Program-made: the position numbers and the translations under genes
Assembly (NCBI GenBank): GCA_006226265.1
Contig: SBHH01000022.1
Span: 1-6,797, forward strand
DNA length: 6,797 nucleotides
Direction: 5' to 3'
From: Alphaproteobacteria bacterium
GTDB lineage: Bacteria; Pseudomonadota; Alphaproteobacteria; Sneathiellales; Sneathiellaceae
Shown: one piece after another, positions 1-5,714 of the stretch
How positions within the stretch are numbered: the first letter of the stretch is position 1
Layout of the letters: every line of letters starts with the position of its first letter
Notes under the pieces: generated by a model
Told to the model about the DNA's origin: nothing
What the model saw: only the letters and a program-made list of their open reading frames with translations
The model's database searches: none

Positions 1-134
1 AACCGCTTTACCGACGGGCGGATGCGCATTTCAGTACCTCCGGCCAGCAGATTGAGGAAAGCCTGCAAACATTGGAGCAGATTGCTCGTGCGCTTCTGCC
101 CGTCCTGGACGGCAAATCGCTTGACATGTACTAA
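1..134 (+). CDS. boxR: C-terminal end of BoxR-like regulator (5' truncated)
   Basis: Only the last 43 residues are visible, read from base 3 to the TAA at 132-134; the gene starts outside the window. The fragment begins PLYRRADAHFSTSG, then continues as a helix with IEESLQTLEQIARALLP. The PLYRRAD segment followed by a short strand and a helix matches the C-terminus of shikimate kinase. BoxR and BzdR, the benzoyl-CoA-responsive regulators, are known to fuse an N-terminal helix-turn-helix to a shikimate-kinase-like effector domain. Because boxC and boxB follow on the same strand after 50 bp, BoxR is the best reading: a repressor that releases DNA when it binds benzoyl-CoA. A true shikimate kinase (aroK) cannot be excluded from the tail alone, since the HTH part is not in view. 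Confidence 0.72.
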   Translation, partial: PLYRRADAHFSTSGQQIEESLQTLEQIARALLPVLDGKSLDMY

Positions 135-166
135 AGTGCATTTTATGTAAACGTATTATAATGCAT
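121..166 (+). promoter_or_regulatory. boxCB promoter with TGCA operator-like repeats
   Basis: TTGACA (121-126, inside the last codons of the upstream gene) is followed after 17 bp by TATGTA (144-149), a fair sigma-70 pair. A second, perfect -10 hexamer, TATAAT, lies at 157-162 but has no good -35 at 16-18 bp. TGCA occurs at 137-140 (in GTGCAT) and 162-165 (in ATGCAT), with TGTA variants at 127-130 and 146-149. TGTA at 127 and TGCA at 137 have the N6 spacing reported for BzdR operators, which are built from TGCA repeats, and BoxR is reported to use the same sites. The elements cover both -10 boxes, so a bound regulator would block transcription. The motifs are seen directly; promoter and operator function are inferred. 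Confidence 0.5.
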
Positions 167-184
167 CAAACTGGAACCGGAGCC

Positions 185-1828
185 ATGATCACCTTCGATA
201 CCCATCCCGATAATTACCGCCACTGGCAGCTGAAGGTGGAGAGCGAGATTGCAACGCTCGTTCTTTCCGTCGATGAGGAGGCAGGGCTGAAGCCGGGCTA
301 TCAGCTCAAGCTCAATTCCTATGATCTCGGTGTGGATATCGAGCTGAACGACGCGCTGCAGCGCATCCGGTTCGAACATCCAACCGTCAAAAGCGTGATC
401 ATTACAAGCGGCCTTGAAAAGATGTTTTGCGCGGGCGCGAATATCTACATGCTCGGGCTTTCGTCCCATGGCTGGAAAGTGAATTTCTGCAAATTCACGA
501 ACGAGACCCGCAACAGTATCGAGGACAGCAGCCAGAATTCCGGACTCAAGTTCCTTGCGGCCTGCAACGGGACGACGGCAGGCGGCGGCTATGAGCTTGC
601 GCTCGCCTGTGACGAGATTTTCCTGATCGATGACCGGTCCAGCGCCGTCAGCCTGCCGGAAGTGCCGCTTCTGGGCGTGCTGCCTGGCACCGGCGGCCTC
701 ACCCGTCTGACCGACAAACGCAAAGTCCGCCATGACCTTGCCGATATCTTCTGCACCAATCCCGATGGCATCCGCGGCGCCCGCGCGAAGGACTGGAAGC
801 TGGTGGACGAGGTGGTGCCCCGGAATTCCTTCGATGAAAAGGTCTTGGCCCGTGCCAAGGAACTGGCGGACGGCAGCCTCCGCCCCGATGCGGCGGAAGG
901 GGTGATGCTTACCCCGCTCAACCGTAAGGTCGATGACGCGGGCTATCATTATGGTTACGTCGATGTCGCGCTTGATAACGCGGAACGGAGCGCAACGATT
1001 TTGGTCCGCGCGCCGGAAGGCTCCGTCGCTTCGAGCGTGGAGGAAATCCATGCGGCGGGCGCAGGCTGGTGGCCGCTCCAGGTGATGCGGGAGCTTGACG
1101 ACGCGATCCTCCTCCTTCGCACGAATAACGAGGAGATAGGCACTTTCCTCCTCCGGACGGAAGGCTCCATCGATGCGGTGCTGGAGGCCGATGCCGCGCT
1201 TCTCGATAATTCCGACGACTGGTTCGTGCGCGAGGTGACCGGCATGATGCGCCGGACGCTTGCCCGGCTTGAAGTATCCTCCCGCAGTCTTTTCGCGCTG
1301 ATCGAGGAAGGCTCCTGCTTTGCGGGCAGCCTCTATGAACTCGCGCTCGCCGCCGATCGCATCTATATGCTCGATATCGCGGAGGAGGATGGCAATCCCC
1401 CGCATATTGCCTTGAGCGGCATGAATTTCGGCTCCCTTGAAATGGTGAACGGCCTCACCCGGCTCGCGAGCCGCTTCTATGAGGATGAAAGCGTCCTTCA
1501 GGTGCTGCGCCAGCAGGCCGGCATTGAGCTCGATGCCCTGACGGCGGAGGAAAAAGGCCTGGTCACCTTCATCCCCGATGACATCGACTGGGAGGATGAA
1601 ATCCGCCTCGCGGTCGAGGAGCGGGCGAGCCTGTCGCCGGATGCCCTCACGGGACTGGAGGCGAATCTCCGTTTCGGCGGGGTGGAGACGGCCTCGACCA
1701 AGATTTTCGGCCGCCTGTCGGCCTGGCAGAACTGGATTTTCAACCGGCCCAACGCGGTCGGCGAGAAGGGCGCGCTGAAACTTTTCGGCAGCGGCACCAA
1801 GGCGGAATTTGACCGGAGGAGGGTCTAA
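185..1828 (+). CDS. boxC: BoxC, 2,3-epoxybenzoyl-CoA dihydrolase (benzoyl-CoA-dihydrodiol lyase)
   Basis: This 547-aa protein has the usual BoxC length. BoxC opens 2,3-epoxybenzoyl-CoA with two waters, giving 3,4-didehydroadipyl-CoA semialdehyde and formate in the cytosol. It is built of two crotonase-like regions. The first has FCAGANIYML (81-90) for an oxyanion hole, NGTTAGGGYELALACDE (128-144) and PEVPLLGVLPGTGG (158-171). The second has a weaker copy, EEGSCFAGSLYELALAADRI (374-393). The C-terminus (FGRLSAWQNWIFNRPNAVGE, 508-527, then KGALKLFGSGTKAEFDRRRV) is typical of BoxC and separates it from ordinary enoyl-CoA hydratases. I chose the ATG at 185: the in-frame ATG at 161 overlaps the TATAAT box and has no ribosome site, whereas CCGGAG (177-182) and GGAACC (173-178) precede 185. 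The start is still not certain. The stop lies one base before the boxB ATG, so boxC and boxB form an operon. Confidence 0.95.
   Translation: MITFDTHPDNYRHWQLKVESEIATLVLSVDEEAGLKPGYQLKLNSYDLGVDIELNDALQRIRFEHPTVKSVIITSGLEKMFCAGANIYMLGLSSHGWKVNFCKFTNETRNSIEDSSQNSGLKFLAACNGTTAGGGYELALACDEIFLIDDRSSAVSLPEVPLLGVLPGTGGLTRLTDKRKVRHDLADIFCTNPDGIRGARAKDWKLVDEVVPRNSFDEKVLARAKELADGSLRPDAAEGVMLTPLNRKVDDAGYHYGYVDVALDNAERSATILVRAPEGSVASSVEEIHAAGAGWWPLQVMRELDDAILLLRTNNEEIGTFLLRTEGSIDAVLEADAALLDNSDDWFVREVTGMMRRTLARLEVSSRSLFALIEEGSCFAGSLYELALAADRIYMLDIAEEDGNPPHIALSGMNFGSLEMVNGLTRLASRFYEDESVLQVLRQQAGIELDALTAEEKGLVTFIPDDIDWEDEIRLAVEERASLSPDALTGLEANLRFGGVETASTKIFGRLSAWQNWIFNRPNAVGEKGALKLFGSGTKAEFDRRRV
1815..1823 (+). 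promoter_or_regulatory. Strong boxB ribosome binding site
   Basis: GGAGGAGGG lies 6 bp before the ATG at 1830 and inside the last codons of boxC. It fixes the boxB start at 1830 rather than at the in-frame ATG at 1809, which would only add MTGGGSN. The site is much stronger than the one before boxC, which suggests efficient BoxB translation from the shared transcript. Confidence 0.85.
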
Positions 1829-1829
1829 C

Positions 1830-3254
1830 ATGGCGATTAATTATCAGGAACGGATCCCCAACAACGTCGATCTCAGCAATGACCGCCGCCTGCAGCGCGC
1901 GCTGGAGCATTGGCAGCCGCGCTTCCTCGACTGGTGGCAGGAGCTGGGGCCGGAAGGCTTCCAGACGAAGGATGTCTATCTCCGGACGGCAACCTCGGTC
2001 GATGCCAAGGGCTGGGCGACCTTCGGCGCAGTCAAGATGCCGGACTATCGCTGGGGCGTTTTCCTCGCGGATCAGGAGCAGGACCGCAGCATCGGTTTCG
2101 GCGATGATTTCGGCAAGCCGGTCTGGCAGCAGGTGCCGGGCGAATACCGCTCGATCCTGCGCCGCCTGATCGTGACGCAGGGCGATACTGAGCCCGCCTC
2201 GGTCGAGCAGCAGCGACTCCTCGGTCAGACCTGCCCGTCGCTTTTCGATCTTCGCAACCTCTTCCAGGTGAATGTGGAGGAGGGGCGGCATCTCTGGGCG
2301 ATGGTCTATCTTCTCCATGCCTATTTCGGCCGCGATGGCCGGGAGGAGGCAGAGGATTTGCTGATGCGCCATTCGGGAAGCGAGGACAACCCCCGCATCC
2401 TCGGCACCTTTAACGAGCCGATTGGGGACTGGCTGTCTTTTTTCATGTTTACCTATTTCACGGACCGCGACGGCAAGTATCAGCTGAAATGCCTGGCCGA
2501 ATCCTCCTTCGACCCGTTGGCGCGAACCTGCCAGTTCATGCTGACGGAGGAAGCGCATCACATGTATGTCGGTGAGACCGGCATCAGCCGGATCGTGAAG
2601 CGCACCCTGGAGAAGATGACCGAGCTTAAAACCGACGATCCGGAAACCCTTCGGAAGGCCGGGGTGGTCGATTTGCCGACCCTGCAGCGCTATGTGAATT
2701 TCTGGTTTTCCTCCTGCATGGATCTGTTCGGGGCGGAGATTTCCTCGAACGCCGCGATCACGTTCGCGAACGGCATCAAGGGCCGCCCGGATGAAAAGCA
2801 GTATGAGGATCATGTCGCCCGCGACACGGTGCTCGAAATCGCCGTGCCGGATGAGACAGGCGGTGTCCGGATGGAGGAAGTGGCCGTTCGAAGCGCCATC
2901 AACGATCAGGTGCGCAATGCCTATATCAAGGATTGCATGGTCGGCGTCACGCGCTGGAACCGGCTGATCAAGAAGGCGGGCTTCGATTTCGAAATCACGC
3001 TCCCCTCCAGCCGCTTCCGCCGCAATATCGGTGCCTGGGCGGGGGCGGTGACGACGCCCGCGGGCGAGTTTATCTCCGCGGAAGAATTCAACCGCCGCCA
3101 TGACGAGTTTCTCCCGTCAAAAAGCGACCGCGCCTATGTGCAGAGCCTGATGCAGCAGGTGACGGAACCCGGCAAGATGGCGGGCTGGATCGCCGCGCCG
3201 GATCGCGGCATCAACAGCATGCCGGTCGATTACGAATATGTCGTGCTGCAGTAA
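1830..3254 (+). CDS. boxB: BoxB, benzoyl-CoA 2,3-epoxidase diiron subunit
   Basis: This 474-aa protein is full length for BoxB, the oxygenase component that inserts one oxygen atom of O2 into benzoyl-CoA, yielding 2,3-epoxybenzoyl-CoA. Electrons come from NADPH through the reductase BoxA. A complete class I diiron set can be read: E121 (DTEPAS), E151 and H154 (VEEGRH), D212 (FTDRDG), E241 and H244 (TEEAHHM). Each sits one residue after the ligand numbers I recall for Azoarcus BoxB (E120, E150, H153, D211, E240, H243), so the active site appears intact. The N-terminus (NYQERIPNNVDLSNDRRLQR) and the C-terminal stretch (PGKMAGWIAAPDRGINSMPV) are family hallmarks. The start is set by GGAGGAGGG. 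It overlaps nothing and is followed by a hairpin and a convergent cupin gene, so boxB is the last gene of this operon; boxA is not next to it. Confidence 0.96.
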   Translation: MAINYQERIPNNVDLSNDRRLQRALEHWQPRFLDWWQELGPEGFQTKDVYLRTATSVDAKGWATFGAVKMPDYRWGVFLADQEQDRSIGFGDDFGKPVWQQVPGEYRSILRRLIVTQGDTEPASVEQQRLLGQTCPSLFDLRNLFQVNVEEGRHLWAMVYLLHAYFGRDGREEAEDLLMRHSGSEDNPRILGTFNEPIGDWLSFFMFTYFTDRDGKYQLKCLAESSFDPLARTCQFMLTEEAHHMYVGETGISRIVKRTLEKMTELKTDDPETLRKAGVVDLPTLQRYVNFWFSSCMDLFGAEISSNAAITFANGIKGRPDEKQYEDHVARDTVLEIAVPDETGGVRMEEVAVRSAINDQVRNAYIKDCMVGVTRWNRLIKKAGFDFEITLPSSRFRRNIGAWAGAVTTPAGEFISAEEFNRRHDEFLPSKSDRAYVQSLMQQVTEPGKMAGWIAAPDRGINSMPVDYEYVVLQ

Positions 3255-3269
3255 ATAGGACGATTGCGT

Positions 3270-3297
3270 CTGAGGGTGGCTTAAATGCTGCCCTCGG
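3270..3297 (+). terminator. Hairpin between convergent boxB and cupin genes
   Basis: GAGGGTGGC (3272-3280) pairs with GCTGCCCTC (3287-3295) around the loop TTAAAT. In the boxB direction this gives nine pairs including two G-U pairs, extendable by C3270-G3297 and a T-G pair. On the opposite strand the two wobble pairs become C-A mismatches, so the structure favours boxB transcripts. The cupin stop codon (TAA on the minus strand, 3281-3283) lies in the loop. No T-tract follows, so intrinsic termination is uncertain. Confidence 0.45.
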
Positions 3298-3592
3298 TCT
3301 CGATCACCAGAATGCGCGACGGTTTTAACGGCACGGCCTTATGCTCGTCGCCCGTTTCCGCATGGAAGATGTCACCGGGCTTCAGCGATAAAACCTTTTC
3401 CGCGCCGCTCTCGCGGATATGCATCTCCACCGCGCCGTCCAGCAGCACAAACACCTCCGCCCCGTCATTGACATGCCAGATATAGGGTTTGTCGGTCCAG
3501 TGCAGCCGCACCGTCGCGTTTTCGATTTTCTCGATATCGATCGCATCCCAGGCTTTCTCTCCGGTAAAATCGGCGGGATTGATAAGGCGCAT
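3281..3592 (-). CDS. Small single-domain cupin protein
   Basis: This is a 103-aa cytosolic protein that is one cupin barrel. Motif 1 is HVNDGAEVFVLLDG (40-53), and motif 2 is KPGDIFHAETGDEH (71-84). Likely metal-site residues are H40, E46, H77 and H84; the second histidine of the classical HxH is Asn42, as in a common subgroup of small cupins with H-x-N-D-x-x-E. Family members sit in COG0662-like groups with no fixed substrate, so the function is unknown: a metal-dependent isomerase or dioxygenase, or a binding protein, are all possible. I chose the ATG at 3592 over the longer frame from 3676, because AAAAGGAAA sits just before it and the upstream part overlaps the GST gene. It follows the GST gene by 26 bp, almost certainly on the same transcript, and converges on boxB. 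Confidence 0.88.
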   Translation of the reverse strand: MRLINPADFTGEKAWDAIDIEKIENATVRLHWTDKPYIWHVNDGAEVFVLLDGAVEMHIRESGAEKVLSLKPGDIFHAETGDEHKAVPLKPSRILVIETEGSI

Positions 3593-3618
3593 GAGATTTC
3601 CTTTTAAAAGATCCGGGT

Positions 3619-4254
3619 CTATGCCAGAGACGGGCGGGTTTTGACAAGGCTTGGCCACTCCGCCATCCGCTGCCACCAGCGATCCAGCTTCGGGCGGGAG
3701 GCTATCATGTGCGCGCCCTCATCCGCCATGGTGAAATAGCCCATCATCGCGCCGAGATGGGCATCGGCAAGGGAGAATTGAGGTCCCGCCGCGAACCCCT
3801 CTGATGCCAGCAGATTTTCAAGCGCATCCAGAATGCGAACCGCCGCCGCAAGCCCTTCGGCAACGATCTTTTCATCCGCCGCCTCGTTCATAGCGGAGCG
3901 GAAAACCCGGTGCGAAAAGACCTGCCGGACAAGCGGGATGTAGGCATAGTTATCGGCAATCGAGATGATTTGCCGCATCCGGGCGCGGGACCGGGCGTCG
4001 GCAGGCTGCAGCATGGGGCCGTTGAACGCGTCATCCAGATAGCCGGTGATCGCCACCGTTTCATAAATCGTGAACCCGTCATGACGGAGGACAGGCACCC
4101 GCCCGAATGGATGCAGGTCAAGATAACCCTCCGGCAGTGGGGTTGAGAAGGGATTGACGGCATGCGCTTCATACGCCAGCCCCTTTTCCTCAAGAACCAT
4201 CCGGACAATCCATCCGTAAACGCTGTAGCGAAAATTGAAGAGTTCAAGGGACAT
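3619..4254 (-). CDS. Glutathione S-transferase family protein
   Basis: This 211-aa protein has the standard length of a cytosolic GST. An N-terminal thioredoxin-like domain (about 1-78) begins SLELFNFRYSVYGWIVRMVL, so Tyr10 or Ser11 is the candidate catalytic residue. It contains the cis-proline motif GRVPVL (51-56) and ETVAIT (65-70), where Thr66 replaces the usual serine of the glutathione-binding E-S pair. An all-helical C-terminal domain follows, with the N-capping box SLAD (161-164) and a closing MAEWPSL segment. The ATG at 4254 is supported by AAGGAGAG upstream on the minus strand, removing 28 residues of basic, unlikely sequence from the longest frame. It forms a two-gene unit with the cupin. 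The substrate is unknown: it may conjugate or isomerise an electrophile. A link to the epoxide made by BoxB is a guess from location. Confidence 0.9.
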   Translation of the reverse strand: MSLELFNFRYSVYGWIVRMVLEEKGLAYEAHAVNPFSTPLPEGYLDLHPFGRVPVLRHDGFTIYETVAITGYLDDAFNGPMLQPADARSRARMRQIISIADNYAYIPLVRQVFSHRVFRSAMNEAADEKIVAEGLAAAVRILDALENLLASEGFAAGPQFSLADAHLGAMMGYFTMADEGAHMIASRPKLDRWWQRMAEWPSLVKTRPSLA

Positions 4255-4423
4255 GGGCCGGGCTCTCCTTTTCAGGCGGGACAACTTGCTGCCGCCATAT
4301 TGGGTGCATATTCTGTCAAAACACAAGGGCGCGGCCAAATTTCCCTTGCGCTTTGGGCGTCAGTCGGCGATAACGCGCCACTTCATGCTTATGTAGTCGA
4401 AGGGCACTTGCGGGATCACGGAA
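4255..4423. promoter_or_regulatory. Divergent promoter region between gst-cupin and speDE
   Basis: These 169 bp separate two divergent units and should hold both promoters. For the minus-strand gst there is a perfect TTGACA at 4319-4314, but no good -10 at 16-18 bp downstream. GTGCAT (4304-4309) lies just inside it, the same hexamer as in the boxC promoter. For speD, TTGCGC (4346-4351) and GATAAC (4369-4374) are 17 bp apart but weak. A perfect 6-bp inverted repeat, CAAGGG (4324-4329) and CCCTTG (4343-4348), lies between the two. GGGA at 4412-4415 is the likely speD ribosome site. No open reading frame here deserves a call. Confidence 0.4.
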
Positions 4424-4852
4424 ATGCTGGAAAATATCAGGAAAATCGATGGTATTGAGAGCGTCGGGGACGGCGAGGAGCGGCCCGATTATTTCGTACA
4501 AAAGGATGGCCTTACCTTCGCGGGCACGCATCTGATCGTCGATCTCTGGGATGGCGATGGCTTCAACGATGCAAACCTGATCGAGAAGACCTTGCGCCGC
4601 GCGATCGAGGTGGCGGGCGCGACCCTCCTGCATTTTCATATACACGCGTTCGAGCCGGATGGCCTGTCGGGCGTTGCCGTCCTTGCCGAGAGCCATATCA
4701 GTTTCCATAGCTGGCCGGAACGAGGCTACATGGCGCTCGATATCTTCATGTGCGGCCGGACCGATCCCTATAAGGCGATTCCGGTTCTGAAAGAGGCGTT
4801 CAAGCCCGGCACCCTGCAGCTTAACGAGATCAAGCGGGGGATTGTCAGTTGA
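4424..4852 (+). CDS. speD: S-adenosylmethionine decarboxylase proenzyme
   Basis: This 142-aa protein is the short prokaryotic, self-processing pyruvoyl enzyme that decarboxylates S-adenosylmethionine to supply the aminopropyl donor for spermidine. The core reads AESHISFHSWPERGYMALDI (88-107). Cleavage between Glu89 and Ser90 would turn Ser90 into the pyruvoyl group; His95 and Cys110 complete the site. Their spacing equals that of Ser63, His68 and Cys83 in the Thermotoga maritima enzyme, offset by 27 residues, so the protein carries a longer N-terminus before GTHLIVDLWD (34-43). The ATG at 4424 is the first start after an in-frame TAG at 4394, and no ATG, GTG or TTG start is apparent between it and the conserved core. 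The stop overlaps the speE start by one base. Confidence 0.96.
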   Translation: MLENIRKIDGIESVGDGEERPDYFVQKDGLTFAGTHLIVDLWDGDGFNDANLIEKTLRRAIEVAGATLLHFHIHAFEPDGLSGVAVLAESHISFHSWPERGYMALDIFMCGRTDPYKAIPVLKEAFKPGTLQLNEIKRGIVS

Positions 4853-5703
4853 TGCAGCTGTTTGACGAGGGGCTCCATTCCGGGGTCAATCTGGCGCTCT
4901 CCGTCGACAAAGTGATTTATCGCGACGAGACGGGCCTGCAGGATCTGATGATCTTCGAAAATAACACTTTCGGCCTGGTCATGTCGCTCGATGGGGCGGT
5001 GCAGACGACCGAGAAAGACGAGTTCATCTATCATGAGATGTTCGTGCATGTGCCGCTTCTGGCCCATGGCAATGTCCGCCGCGTTCTTGTGATCGGTGGC
5101 GGTGACGGCGGGGCCGCGCGCCAGTTGATGAAGCATCAGGATATCGCCGTCACTCTCGTCGATATCGACCGCTCCGTGATCGATCTGTCCAAACAATATA
5201 TGCCGAGCGTGTCGGGCGGGGCTTTTGACGATCCGCGTCTTGATCTCGTCATCGCCGATGGCTGCCGGTTCGTGAAGGAAACCTCCGACCGCTGGGATGT
5301 CATCATCATTGACAGCACCGATCCGCATGGACCGGGCGAAGTGCTCTATACGGCGGAATTTTATGCTGACTGCAAAAGCTGCCTTGCCGATGACGGGATC
5401 ATCATTACGCAGAACGGCGTTCCCTTCGTGCAGGAGACGGAGCTTCGCGAGAGCTATGACCGGCTCGGCGCGCTCTTTAATGATGTGACCTTTTATCTCG
5501 CGGCCATCCCGAGTTATGTCGGCGGCATCATGGCCTTTGGCTGGGCGAGCAATCATCCGGCGCACCGGAACGTGAGTCTTGCAACGCTGGCCGAGCGGTA
5601 TCTCGCCTCCGGCATCGCAACGGACTATTACACGCCCGAGGTTCACAAGGCCGCCTTTGCACTTCCCTTGCATATCCAGAAGATGCTGACCCGCGAGAAG
5701 TAA
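4852..5703 (+). CDS. speE: Polyamine aminopropyltransferase (spermidine synthase)
   Basis: This 283-aa protein is close to the usual length for bacterial spermidine synthase. It transfers the aminopropyl group of decarboxylated S-adenosylmethionine to putrescine, releasing methylthioadenosine. An N-terminal beta domain (about 1-55) includes GLVMSLDGAVQTTEKDEFIY (41-60), followed by HEMFVHVP. The Rossmann methyltransferase-like fold has the donor-binding loop VIGGGDGGAAR (80-90), an acidic strand end VDID (103-106) and the catalytic gate IIIDSTDPHGPGEVLY (151-166) with Asp154. The C-terminal YYTPEVHKAAFALP (259-272) is a family signature. The ATG at 4852 shares its A with the speD TGA, and GGGGGA (4836-4841) lies 10 bp upstream, implying translational coupling; a TTG at 4849 is less likely. 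Spermidine is inferred from family; acceptor choice such as cadaverine cannot be settled here. Confidence 0.95.
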   Translation: MQLFDEGLHSGVNLALSVDKVIYRDETGLQDLMIFENNTFGLVMSLDGAVQTTEKDEFIYHEMFVHVPLLAHGNVRRVLVIGGGDGGAARQLMKHQDIAVTLVDIDRSVIDLSKQYMPSVSGGAFDDPRLDLVIADGCRFVKETSDRWDVIIIDSTDPHGPGEVLYTAEFYADCKSCLADDGIIITQNGVPFVQETELRESYDRLGALFNDVTFYLAAIPSYVGGIMAFGWASNHPAHRNVSLATLAERYLASGIATDYYTPEVHKAAFALPLHIQKMLTREK

Positions 5704-5714
5704 GGGCTAACGCC

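Noticed and set aside
1..134. Tail of a true shikimate kinase (aroK)
   Set aside because: The sequence fits, but the direct boxC-boxB context and TGCA elements favour BoxR; kept as an alternative in the feature entry.
143..1831. 562-codon open frame antisense to boxC
   Set aside because: It mirrors boxC almost end to end, its protein matches no family I recognise, and long antisense frames are expected opposite G+C-rich genes with this codon bias. BoxC is unambiguous on the other strand.
1740..3101. 453-codon open frame antisense to boxB
   Set aside because: Same explanation: a shadow of the boxB codon pattern, with no recognisable domain, no ribosome site considered convincing, and it conflicts with the intact diiron protein.
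4768..5673. 301-codon open frame antisense to speE
   Set aside because: Shadow frame covering speE and the end of speD; no domain recognised, while speD and speE have full catalytic motifs.
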